A DNA stretch of 64,000 nt from Aquincola tertiaricarbonis (GTDB taxonomy: Bacteria > Pseudomonadota > Gammaproteobacteria > Burkholderiales > Burkholderiaceae_C). Numbering within the stretch: the first letter of the stretch is position 1; each line of letters starts with the position of its first letter. Under the pieces are notes generated by a model. It was not told the origin of the DNA, did not search any database, and saw only the letters and a list, made by a program, of their open reading frames with translations. The position numbers and the translations under genes are program-made. The stretch is taken from contig NZ_CP097635.1 of the NCBI RefSeq assembly GCF_023573145.1, positions 2,666,001 to 2,730,000 of the forward strand, written 5' to 3'. Positions 15,281 through 24,040 of the stretch are shown here, in pieces.

Positions 15281-16642
15281 TCAGGCGACGGCCACCCACA
15301 GCAGCCAGGTCAGCGCGAAGCCGGCCAGGCCCAGCACGGTGGTCAGCACCGTCCAGCTGCGCAGGCCGTCGGCCACGCTCAGGCCCAGGTAGCGGGTGAC
15401 GATCCAGAAGCCCGAATCGTTGACGTGCGACAGGCCCAGGCCGCCGAAGCCGATGGCCACGGCCAGCAGCGCGGTCTGCATCGCGGTGTAGCCGCCGGCG
15501 GTCACCGCCTCGGCCAGCAGGCCGCAGGTGGCCAGGATGGCCACGGTGGCCGAGCCTTGCGCCGCGCGCAGCGCCAGGGCGATGGCGAAGCCCGCCAGGA
15601 TCAGCGGCATGTGCGCGGCGGTCAGCGTCTGCGACAGCGCGGTGCCGATGCCGGTGGTGGTGAGCACCTTGGCGAACACGCCGCCGGCGCCGGTCACCAG
15701 GATCACGGTGGCAGCCGGCGGCAGCGCCGACTCCATCACCTCATTCGTGCGCTCGCGGGTCCAGCGCTGCTGGCGGGCGATCAGCCAGAACGCAAGGCCG
15801 ATGGCCACCATCAGCGCAAACATCGGCGCGCCGATGAAGCCCAGCACGTTGCGCAGCGGGTCGCCCTTGGGCAGCATCGTGGCACCGGTGGTGCCCACCA
15901 TGATCAGCGCCAGCGGCACCAGGATCAGCGTGAGCACCGCGCCCACGCCAGGCGCACGCAGCGCGCTGCCTGCGGTGGATTCACCGGCGAAGTTCTTGAA
16001 CTGCTCGGCCGTGGTCGGCAGCATGGTGTAGTGCTTGCGGTTGAGCCAGCGCGACAGGTATTGCGACAGCGGTGCCAGCGGCAGGCAGATGGCCAGGCCC
16101 AGCAGCGTGATCCAGCCCACGTCGGCCTTGAGCACCGCGGCACCGCCCACGATACCCGGGTGCGGCGGCACCACCACGTGTACCGCCAGCATGATGCCGG
16201 CGACCGGCAGGCCGAACTTCACCGGGTCCACCTTCGCGGCCTTGCAGAAGCCGTAGATGATGGGCACCAGGATGATGAAGCCCACGTCGAAGAAGACGGG
16301 GATGGACAGCACCAGCGCGGCGGCCGTGAGCGCCGCAGGCACGCGGCTGGGGCCCAGGATCTGCGTGAAGCGGTTGGCCAGGCTGCTGGCGCCGCCCGAG
16401 ACCTCGATCATCCGGCCCAGCATCGCGCCCAGCGCCACCAGGATGGCGACCGAACCCAGCGTACCGCCCATGCCGGCAATCATGGTGCTGATCACGTCGC
16501 CGATGGGCATGCCGGCGGCCAGGGCCACCAGCAGGCTGACCAGCATCATCGCCACGAAGGCGTGCACCTGCCACCGGATGATGAGCAGCAACAACAGGGC
16601 GATTCCGCCGGCGGCAATGCCGAGCAGCGCAGCAGTGGACAT
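15281..16642 (-). CDS. GntP family permease, probable threonate importer
   Basis: 453 residues, about 12 or more hydrophobic segments, normal GntP length. Family signatures include ALGAMLGRMIEVSGGA, SIPVFFDVGFIILVP, VVPPHPGIVGGAAVL and a C-terminal LSHVNDSGFWIV. GntP proteins are inner-membrane symporters for gluconate and related sugar acids. As first gene of the ltnD-otnK-otnC-hydrolase-otnI transcript it is presumably the L-threonate importer. An operator-like palindrome lies 42 bases upstream of the start codon. Confidence 0.92.
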   Translation of the reverse strand: MSTAALLGIAAGGIALLLLLIIRWQVHAFVAMMLVSLLVALAAGMPIGDVISTMIAGMGGTLGSVAILVALGAMLGRMIEVSGGASSLANRFTQILGPSRVPAALTAAALVLSIPVFFDVGFIILVPIIYGFCKAAKVDPVKFGLPVAGIMLAVHVVVPPHPGIVGGAAVLKADVGWITLLGLAICLPLAPLSQYLSRWLNRKHYTMLPTTAEQFKNFAGESTAGSALRAPGVGAVLTLILVPLALIMVGTTGATMLPKGDPLRNVLGFIGAPMFALMVAIGLAFWLIARQQRWTRERTNEVMESALPPAATVILVTGAGGVFAKVLTTTGIGTALSQTLTAAHMPLILAGFAIALALRAAQGSATVAILATCGLLAEAVTAGGYTAMQTALLAVAIGFGGLGLSHVNDSGFWIVTRYLGLSVADGLRSWTVLTTVLGLAGFALTWLLWVAVA

Positions 16643-16683
16643 GTAGCGAGTCTCCTCAGGGTGCGCGCAGCCTTCTGCGCTTG

Positions 16684-16706
16684 ATTGGTATGGTCATCAT
16701 ACAAAT
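16684..16706. promoter_or_regulatory. Candidate FadR/GntR operator upstream of the threonate operon
   Basis: Imperfect palindrome centred on 16695 with arms TTGGTATG and CATACAA separated by GTCAT. GntR regulators of the FadR/VanR type often bind T-N-GTAT...ATAC-N-A sites. It lies between the permease start (16642) and the 3' end of the GntR gene, where autoregulated pathway repressors typically act. The assignment rests on symmetry and position only. Confidence 0.55.
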
Positions 16707-16765
16707 TACAGCGAGTTTCATGGGCTAGGGGTTAACCCGGTTGGGCACAAAAGGGGTTCGGGTCA

Positions 16766-16831
16766 GCCGCCGGGCCGCCCCAAGGCTGACCGCGCCCCCT
16801 TGGGGGGCAGCGAGCACAGCGAGCTTGGGGG
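16766..16831 (-). repeat. Stop-adjacent GC-rich repeat, copy 2
   Basis: Same module as at 10079-10145. On the minus strand it begins six bases after the GntR stop with CCCCCAAGCTCGC, then a GCCCCC/GGGGGC hairpin, then CCTTGGGG and GGCGGCCCGGCGG. One substitution (GCGCTC to GTGCTC) and a shortened middle distinguish it from copy 1. Confidence 0.8.
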
Positions 16832-16837
16832 TCCCGT

Positions 16838-17671
16838 TCAGCCGCCCGGGCGGCGGGCAGCGGGTCGGCGGGTGGGCAGCTGTTCCACCAGCACCTCGGC
16901 CAGGCGGCCGCCGTCCTGCTGCCAGAAGCCGGGCTCGGCCTGCTCGATGCGGGCCGCGGCATTGCGCATGTGGCTGGCGGCGGCATCGCGGGCCGCGGCC
17001 GGGTCGCTGCGCTCGATGGCCTGCACGATGCGCTCGTGCTCGGTCATCACGCTGTGCGCAAAGTCGACGCGCCGCGCTTCGTTGGCCCGCGTCACGCGGG
17101 TGGCGCCTTGCAGCAGCTGCGACAGGTAGTCGAGCGTGCGCACCAGGAACGGGTTGCCCGCCGCTTCACCGATCGCGCGGTGGAACAGCACGTCCTCGTC
17201 CACGCCGTCGCCACCCGCGGCCACGGCGGCGGCGATGGCCTGCATGCGCTCGCGCAGCAGCTGCACATGCGCTGGTGTGCGGCGCTCGGCGGCCAGCTGG
17301 GCCACCTCGGACTCGAGCGCACGGCGCATCTCGATCATCTGCAGCACGGCCTCTTTCGACGCAGCGGTCACCGGGTCGAAGCTCAAGGGCTCGATCGCGG
17401 CGGCGCGCACGTACATGCCGCTGCCCTGGCGCGAATCGACCAGGCCGCGCGACTTCAGCCGCGAGATGGCCTCACGCACCACGGTGCGGCTGACACCGAA
17501 CTGCTGCACCAGCACCGCCTCGGTCGGCAGCTTGTCGCCCGCCGCCAGCCGGCCGGCGCGGATCTCGGTTTCGAGCGCACTGGCCACCTGGTCGGCGAGC
17601 CCGGCACCGGGCTTGATTTCAGCGAAGGAGACCAAGGGAAGGCCGTTGGGAAAGAGTGGGAAGGCAGGCAC
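16838..17671 (-). CDS. GntR family transcriptional regulator (FadR/FCD type)
   Basis: 277 residues. The winged-helix domain is clear (LETEIRAGRLAAGDKLPTE, then FGVSRTVVREAISRLKSRGLV). The C-terminal all-helical FCD ligand-binding domain includes the metal or ligand residues in EDVLFHRAIGEAAGNPF and HERIVQAIERSD. Upstream of and co-directional with the threonate operon, it is the likely pathway repressor responding to threonate or an intermediate. The start is uncertain: GTG 17671 is the longest frame, but no strong ribosome site precedes it. Confidence 0.88.
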   Translation of the reverse strand: MPAFPLFPNGLPLVSFAEIKPGAGLADQVASALETEIRAGRLAAGDKLPTEAVLVQQFGVSRTVVREAISRLKSRGLVDSRQGSGMYVRAAAIEPLSFDPVTAASKEAVLQMIEMRRALESEVAQLAAERRTPAHVQLLRERMQAIAAAVAAGGDGVDEDVLFHRAIGEAAGNPFLVRTLDYLSQLLQGATRVTRANEARRVDFAHSVMTEHERIVQAIERSDPAAARDAAASHMRNAAARIEQAEPGFWQQDGGRLAEVLVEQLPTRRPAARRPGG

Positions 17672-17858
17672 TCTAACGCGGGTGGGGTCGGTTCAGGGTG
17701 CGCCGTCGGGTGCGCAAGCGAGTTCGCGTTCATGCGGCTGTCTGTCTGCGTCCACGTTGAGGATGCATCGGTGGCTCTTCGCTCCAGAATGCTGCGCGTC
17801 GACCATGCCCTGTCCCTTGCAGAATGCACCCAGAACCCACGCGCCATCCGCTCGACGA

Positions 17859-18476
17859 ATGAACTCGATCCAGGAAGGCGGCGGACCGGTCGGCGTTGCC
17901 GAACTGCGTCTGCTGCCTGAACCGCTGACGCCGCAGACCTTCTACACCGGCATCCACTATGGACATGCGGGCCAGACGGCGCAGGGGGCGTACGACGGCA
18001 CGCCCAATGCCCGGTCCGCCGGCACACCTGCCCGCATTGCCGCGGCCGAGGCGCGGCTGGGCGTGGCACTGCCCGAAGGCCTGCGCGCGCTCTACCGGGT
18101 GCAGAACGGCGGTGAGTCGTGCAATGTCGCGGTGCCCCTGGTGCCGCGGCCGCAGCGCTTTGAGGACATCCTCACGCCTTTCGGTGGCTACGAGGACCTG
18201 CACCCCACCGAAAGCCTGGCAACCGCTTGGGACAGCTTCCTGGCCTTTGCCACGCCGCAGGACGAAGCCATGGCCTACCTGTTTCGCAAGGGCACTGACC
18301 GCATGGTGGTGCTGTCGCAGTGGTACCGCCGCACCTTGTTCCTCGACTACAGCCGGCCCGGCCCGCCTTCGGTGGGCCATGTCGACTTCGATGATCCGGC
18401 CTGGGCGGAGCGGATCACACGCTGGCCGGACTTCGACGCGTTCTTCGCCGAGCTCCGGCGATTCGAGGTGCTTTGA
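17859..18476 (+). CDS. SMI1/KNR4 family protein
   Basis: 205 residues, soluble. The SMI1/KNR4 fold is suggested by IAAAEARLGVALPEGLRALYRVQNGG, the loop with EDLHPTESLATAWDSFLAF and the closing strand pattern before WPDFDAFFAEL. Members are often immunity proteins against contact-dependent or polymorphic toxins, or unlinked regulatory proteins; no toxin gene is next to it, so no role is assigned. Start at ATG 17859; upstream in-frame sequence overlaps the divergent GntR gene and is a shadow. Confidence 0.72.
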   Translation: MNSIQEGGGPVGVAELRLLPEPLTPQTFYTGIHYGHAGQTAQGAYDGTPNARSAGTPARIAAAEARLGVALPEGLRALYRVQNGGESCNVAVPLVPRPQRFEDILTPFGGYEDLHPTESLATAWDSFLAFATPQDEAMAYLFRKGTDRMVVLSQWYRRTLFLDYSRPGPPSVGHVDFDDPAWAERITRWPDFDAFFAELRRFEVL

Positions 18477-18533
18477 CCTCGCCAGGTCGGGCGGGTGCAG
18501 CCGCAGGCGTTCGTCGAGACGTTTGCGTCAGGC

Positions 18534-18584
18534 TGGCGCAGGCGCCACTGGCTTGGGGTGTACCAGCCTGGCGCAGTGCGCCAG
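18534..18584. promoter_or_regulatory. Twin palindromes upstream of the aldehyde dehydrogenase gene
   Basis: Two inverted repeats share the arms TGGCGC/GCGCCA. One is at 18534-18547 (TGGCGC, AG, GCGCCA). The other is at 18568-18584 (CTGGCGCA, G, TGCGCCAG). Their centres are about 35 bp apart, roughly three to four helical turns, and lie about 130 and 95 bp ahead of a near-consensus sigma-54 promoter. That is the usual position of activator sites. Confidence 0.5.
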
Positions 18585-18670
18585 GGTGCATTGGCCGAGT
18601 CGGCGCCTGAAGCGCCCGCAGACCCGGGGCTACCCTGAGGTTTGGCCCCTGCGCGGCGGCCGTGCGGGCA

Positions 18671-18686
18671 TGGCACGGATGTTGTG
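18671..18686 (+). promoter_or_regulatory. Candidate sigma-54 promoter of the aldehyde dehydrogenase operon
   Basis: TGGCAC, five bases, TTGTG: the -24 element is perfect, and the -12 element has T instead of C in the GC pair. Spacing between the GG and the G of the -12 is correct. A start near 18697 would leave a leader of about 40 bases before ATG 18737. Weaker than the two sites at 26004-26188. Confidence 0.45.
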
Positions 18687-18736
18687 GTGAATCGACCAGC
18701 CAAGCTGGCTTGAACCACCCCACCGGAGAGACAGTC

Positions 18737-20257
<1,521 letters not shown>

Positions 20258-20283
20258 GCCGCGGTCATCCACAGGTGGCGCCC

Positions 20284-20688
20284 ATGGTCGAACGTGTGAT
20301 TGCGACGCCCGCGGCGCTCGCGTTGATCGAACACCTCAAGCGCCGCCACGGCCCGCATCTGATGTTCCACCAGAGCGGTGGCTGCTGCGACAACAGCGCC
20401 GCCAACTGCTACCTCCCGGGGGAGATCACTCCCGGGGCGGGCGACGTGCTGCTGGGTGAGATCGGCGGCTGCGCCTTCTACATCGGCCGCTCGCAATACG
20501 CCGGCTGGCGGCACACGCAGCTGATCATCGACGTGATCGAAGGCCACGGCGGCGGCTTCTCGCTCGAGGGGCCCGAGGGCCAGGCCTTTCACACCCGGTC
20601 ACGCGTGTTCAGCGCTGCCGAGCTGGCGGCGCTGGACGCCGAAGACGCGGCGCTGGCGCGTGCCGTGGAGCACCCGCGTGATCGGTGA
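20284..20688 (+). CDS. DUF779 domain protein
   Basis: 134 residues. The DUF779 signature is visible: HLMFHQSGGCCDNSAANCY, then a Gly/Cys region (GEIGGCAFYIG) and FSLEGPEGQAFHTRSRVF. The clustered cysteines (SGGCCDNSAANC) could bind metal. DUF779 genes very often follow aldehyde dehydrogenase genes of this type; the biochemical role is not established to my knowledge. Starts 26 bases after the dehydrogenase stop; its stop overlaps the ribosome site of the next gene. Confidence 0.85.
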   Translation: MVERVIATPAALALIEHLKRRHGPHLMFHQSGGCCDNSAANCYLPGEITPGAGDVLLGEIGGCAFYIGRSQYAGWRHTQLIIDVIEGHGGGFSLEGPEGQAFHTRSRVFSAAELAALDAEDAALARAVEHPRDR

Positions 20689-20695
20689 GGCCGCC

Positions 20696-21502
20696 TTGAC
20701 GCGCCGCCGGTGCGTGGGCATGGCCGCTGCGCTGGCATGGCTGCCGCGCGCCCGCGCCGACCAGCCCGCGGTCCGGGGCATCGACCGCACGGAAGGCGAC
20801 TCGCTGGGCACGCTGCAGTGGCCGGACCTGCGGCGCGAGTTCATCGGCGAGGGTGCCGTGGCCTTCAGCGATCGCGTGCGGGTGCGGGTGCCGGAGACGG
20901 CCGATGACCCGCTGAACGTGCCGGTGATGGTGGATGCGCGCGGGCTGGCGGCCGATGGCGTGCGCATCCGCCTCATCCGCGTGGTGGTGGACCGCAACCC
21001 GATCCGCCATGTGGTCGACTTCGAGCCGCTGCGCTCGCTGCCGGTGCTTTCGCTGCGCCTGAAGCTGGAACAGGCTTCGCCGGTGCGTGCGTTGGTGCAG
21101 GCCGAAGACGGGGCCTGGCATGTGGCGGGCGCCTGGGTGCAGGCCGCCGGCGGCGGCTGCACCGTGGCTGGCAGCAGCCGTACCGACGGCAGCTGGAGCC
21201 GCACGCTCAACCAGGTGCGGGCGCGCTTGTTCGACAACGTGATCGAAGGCAGCCGGCGCCTGCGGGTGCAGGTCATGCATCCGATGGACACCGGGCTGGT
21301 GGCCGGTATTCCGGCCTTCCACGTCGAACGGCTGGCGCTGCTTGACGCGGCCGGTCAGCCCTGGTGGCGGCTGGCGCTGCGCGAGCCGGTGTCGGAAAAC
21401 CCCAGCCTCGGATTCGAGCTGCCGCTGTCGCTGAGCGGCCCGCTGCGCCTGCGCGGGCAGGACAACAACGGCAACCCCATCGACGCGGTGCTCACGGCAT
21501 GA
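20696..21502 (+). CDS. Quinoprotein dehydrogenase-associated SoxYZ-like carrier
   Basis: 268 residues from TTG 20696, chosen because GGTGAGG stands five bases upstream; GTG 20678 is the alternative. The N-terminus (LTRRRCVGMAAALAWLPRARA) is a short Tat-like or Sec-type signal. The mature part has a SoxY-like segment (VMVDARGLAADGVRIRLIRVVVDRNP) and a C-terminal SoxZ-like segment (VQVMHPMDTGLVAGIPAFHV). Family knowledge: SoxYZ fusion proteins of this kind occur only beside PQQ dehydrogenases; their task is unknown. The usual SoxY GGCG carrier tail is not seen; a GGGC motif lies mid-protein. Stop overlaps the next start (ATGA). Confidence 0.8.
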   Translation: MTRRRCVGMAAALAWLPRARADQPAVRGIDRTEGDSLGTLQWPDLRREFIGEGAVAFSDRVRVRVPETADDPLNVPVMVDARGLAADGVRIRLIRVVVDRNPIRHVVDFEPLRSLPVLSLRLKLEQASPVRALVQAEDGAWHVAGAWVQAAGGGCTVAGSSRTDGSWSRTLNQVRARLFDNVIEGSRRLRVQVMHPMDTGLVAGIPAFHVERLALLDAAGQPWWRLALREPVSENPSLGFELPLSLSGPLRLRGQDNNGNPIDAVLTA

Positions 21503-22491
21503 GGTCCGCTTGCAGCATGGCGCGGCGTGTGGCCGCGGCCCTGGGCGTGATGGGCGCCGCGGCGGCCATGGCCCAGCCGGTGGACAGCAGCCGGCTGGAC
21601 TACCGCCTGCAGGCCCGGCCGCTGGCCGCCGGCAGCTGGGTGATCGAAGGCGCGGTCGACGACTTCAGACGCGGCAACGGCTGCAACATCATCAACACCG
21701 CCTTCATCGCCACCGCCGAAGGCGTGGTGGTGATCAACACCGGGCCCTCGCTGCGCTACGGACAGCAGCAGCGTCGGCTGATCGAACGCACCACCGGGCA
21801 GCCGGTGGTGCAGGTACTCAACCTCAACCTGCACCCCGACTACTTCTTCGGCAACCAGGCCTGGGCCGACCGGGCGCCGCAGGCGCTGGCCGGCAGCATC
21901 GCCGGCATGCGCGCCGAGGGCGAGGCTTATGCCGACAACCTGTACCGCCTGTGCGGCGACTGGATGCAGGGCACCGTGGCAACCCCCGCCGCGGCCACCT
22001 GGACGCCTGGCTTGCAGACGCTGGGCGCGCACCGGCTGCACACGCTGCGCCTGGCCGGCCACACCGCCGACGACCTGGTGCTGATCGACCTGCACACGCG
22101 GGTGGCCTATGTGGGCGGGCTGGTGTTTGCCGACCGTGTGCCCACCACGCCGCATGCCGATTTCGAGGCCTGGCTGCGCAGCCTGGACCAGTTGCAGGCG
22201 CTGCAGGCCGCCGGCGTGTTCCGCACCGTGGTGCCCAGCCACGGGCCGGTGCATGAAGGTCCGCGCGGTATCGAGCAGACCCGCGACTGGATCCGCTGGG
22301 CGACGAGCCACATGCGCGACAGCGCCGAAGCAGGGCTGGACCTGGTCGAGCTGATGGGTCAGCCGCCGGCCGCGCGCTTTGCGGGCTGGGCGGCGCAGCC
22401 CGCTGAATGGCACCGCACGCTGGCCCGCTGGTACCCCGTTTACGAGCGCGAGGCGTTGCCCCTGCGCCCCGCCACCGATTCCCACCCCTGA
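21499..22491 (+). CDS. Quinoprotein relay-type MBL-fold metallohydrolase, degenerate metal site
   Basis: 330 residues with a signal peptide ending AMAQ (about residue 26), so periplasmic. Metallo-beta-lactamase fold: INTAFIATAEGVVVINTGPS, the metal-motif region at 106-118 and AGHTADDLVLID, with a final His in VPSHGPVHEG. The canonical HxHxDH reads N110-x-H112-x-D114-Y115 here, so two of the usual zinc ligands are missing; H188 and the later His remain. It may bind one metal or none. It belongs with the SoxYZ-like carrier (four-base overlap) and a cytochrome c 23 bases downstream in one transcript. Confidence 0.82.
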   Translation: MRSACSMARRVAAALGVMGAAAAMAQPVDSSRLDYRLQARPLAAGSWVIEGAVDDFRRGNGCNIINTAFIATAEGVVVINTGPSLRYGQQQRRLIERTTGQPVVQVLNLNLHPDYFFGNQAWADRAPQALAGSIAGMRAEGEAYADNLYRLCGDWMQGTVATPAAATWTPGLQTLGAHRLHTLRLAGHTADDLVLIDLHTRVAYVGGLVFADRVPTTPHADFEAWLRSLDQLQALQAAGVFRTVVPSHGPVHEGPRGIEQTRDWIRWATSHMRDSAEAGLDLVELMGQPPAARFAGWAAQPAEWHRTLARWYPVYEREALPLRPATDSHP

Positions 22492-22514
22492 TCTGCCACG
22501 GAGGACTTTCCGAG

Positions 22515-22859
22515 ATGACCACCTTGCAAGCTCGTCGCCCGCTGCGGGCCACTGCCGTCACCATCGCCGCGCTGTACGCGTGGCCGGTCCTTGCCACCGA
22601 TTCCGACGACGCGGCCGAGCTGGCCCGCGCCAGCGGCTGCCTGTCCTGCCACTCGCAGAAGGAGAAGATCGTCGGGCCGGCCTTTGCCTCGGTGGCCGAG
22701 AAGTACGCCGGACAGAAGGACGCGCTGGCCGAGCTGACGATGTCGGTGCAGAACGGGTCGGTGCGCAAGTGGGGCCGCATACCCATGCCGGCCCATGCCA
22801 GCCTGCCGCCGGCCGATGTCAAACGGCTGGTGGAATGGGTGCTGAAGACGCCGCAGTAG
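22515..22859 (+). CDS. Class I c-type cytochrome (c551/c8-like)
   Basis: 114 residues. Signal peptide to about residue 27 (TIAALYAWPVLA), then a single heme site CLSCH and a downstream axial Met in IPMPAHASLPP, with the usual C-terminal helix LVEWVLKTPQ. A small periplasmic electron carrier, probably accepting electrons from the quinoprotein dehydrogenase or its PedF-type cytochromes. Last gene of the aldB-DUF779-SoxYZ-MBL transcript; ATG 22515 follows GGAGGAC. Convergent with the next gene, 20 bases away. Confidence 0.9.
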   Translation: MTTLQARRPLRATAVTIAALYAWPVLATDSDDAAELARASGCLSCHSQKEKIVGPAFASVAEKYAGQKDALAELTMSVQNGSVRKWGRIPMPAHASLPPADVKRLVEWVLKTPQ

Positions 22860-22879
22860 CGGGGCGCAGACGCGGCCCC

Positions 22880-23338
22880 TCAGGGCCGCGGCGCGGTTTC
22901 GACGTAGCTGCGCAGCGCGTACACCAGCGCCGGCTCCAGCACGCCGTCGAAAGGCGGCATGTGCACGATGCCGAACTTCTGCTTGCCATAGCGCACGGAG
23001 GTGACGAAGAAGTGGTCGGCATCGGACAGGCAGCGCTGCTTCAGCTCGGCGTCCTTGACGCGGCGGCAGGCGAGGCCGATGCGGCGCAGGTCCGGCGCCG
23101 GTGAGCGTGAGCCGTCGGCCTCCGCGCCGTGGCAGCGGGCGCAGGTCTGGTTGAAAGCCTGGCGTCCAATGGCCTGCGCCTGCGCCAGGCCGCGCAGGGG
23201 GTTCGTGGCCGCCCACCCGGGGGCCAGGGTTTGCAGGTCGGTGGTGTCGACCGCGGGCCGCTCCACGAGCGGATCGGCGAGTGCCCCCGCCGTCAAGGTC
23301 ATGGCCAGGAGGGCAAGCAAGTTCGAGCGGATGTGCAT
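22880..23338 (-). CDS. PedF-like cytochrome c-550, second copy
   Basis: 152 residues, signal peptide MHIRSNLLALLAMTLTAGAL, cleavage after ALA. Heme site CARCHG and axial Met in VHMPPFDGVL. A conserved Cys pair around VKDAELKQ, also found in the paralogue at 26224, probably forms a disulfide. Cytochrome c-550 of this family accepts electrons from PQQ ethanol dehydrogenase. It is the third gene of the exaA-pentapeptide-cytochrome transcript, four bases after the pentapeptide gene, so the dehydrogenase is flanked by two PedF-like carriers. Confidence 0.87.
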   Translation of the reverse strand: MHIRSNLLALLAMTLTAGALADPLVERPAVDTTDLQTLAPGWAATNPLRGLAQAQAIGRQAFNQTCARCHGAEADGSRSPAPDLRRIGLACRRVKDAELKQRCLSDADHFFVTSVRYGKQKFGIVHMPPFDGVLEPALVYALRSYVETAPRP

Positions 23339-23342
23339 GTGT

Positions 23343-23972
23343 TCAGTCCCAGCCGGTGGGGCAGCCCTGGCAGCCCTGCATGTTGGATGACGGAAAGACG
23401 GCGTAGCGGGTCACGTTGGCTTCGAAGCGTGCGTCCTGCAGATTGACCCCGTTGAACTTGGCCTCCTGCAGGTTGCACGCGACGAACTGCGTGCCGACGA
23501 ACCACGACTTGTCCAGCCGCGCGATCTCCAGGCTCGCGCCGTTGAACTCGGCCGCCGAGAAGTCGGAGCGGAACAGGCGCGCGCCCTCGAGGTCCGTGCC
23601 GATGAAGCGGGCGTGACGCAGGTTGGCGCTGGACACCGTGGCCTTGCCCAGCCGGGCACCGGTCAGGTTGGCACCCTCCAGGTTGGCGGCCGACAGGTTG
23701 GCGCCCCGCAGGTCGGCGCGGCTGAGGTCGGCGCCTCGAAGGTCCGCCCCGCTGAGGTTCTGGCCCACCAGGCTGGCATGGCGCAGGTCGGCCCCCGGGC
23801 AGCGGGTGTAAGGCCAGATGGGGCAGCCGTTGATGACCTGGACCTCATCGTCGTCGGTCGCGGCGGTCGCGGTGCCGGCCGCCATCAGGCCGAGCAGGAC
23901 CCAGCTGGCCGCGACCACAAGGCCGGCCGCGGGCCGCCGTGCGCAGTCGGCATGGGCAAAGGGGGAGTGCAT
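23343..23972 (-). CDS. Exported pentapeptide-repeat protein
   Basis: 209 residues. Signal peptide ending TATA or ATA near residue 38, then about two dozen A(D/N)LxG-type pentapeptides from residue 60 to 190 (GADLRGADLSRADLRGANLS is typical). These fold as a right-handed quadrilateral beta-helix. Cys residues at both ends of the repeat region (NGCPIWPYTRC and GCQGC) may cap it. The Pseudomonas putida ped cluster, as I recall it, also carries a pentapeptide gene beside the dehydrogenase, so the link is conserved although its role is unknown. Lies 68 bases after exaA. Confidence 0.87.
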   Translation of the reverse strand: MHSPFAHADCARRPAAGLVVAASWVLLGLMAAGTATAATDDDEVQVINGCPIWPYTRCPGADLRHASLVGQNLSGADLRGADLSRADLRGANLSAANLEGANLTGARLGKATVSSANLRHARFIGTDLEGARLFRSDFSAAEFNGASLEIARLDKSWFVGTQFVACNLQEAKFNGVNLQDARFEANVTRYAVFPSSNMQGCQGCPTGWD

Positions 23973-23996
23973 GAAACGTCTCCTGATCGTGTGGTC

Positions 23997-24019
23997 GGGC
24001 CCGCGTCTGGCGCGGGCCC
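23997..24019 (-). other. Strong hairpin between exaA and the pentapeptide gene
   Basis: Perfect 9-bp stem GGGCCCGCG / CGCGGGCCC with a 5-base loop, no T-tract on either strand. Between two genes likely to be co-transcribed it may stabilise the exaA mRNA 3' end or attenuate the downstream genes, so that far more dehydrogenase than accessory protein is made. Confidence 0.5.
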
Positions 24020-24040
24020 GGTCGGCTCAGCGCAGGGCGG

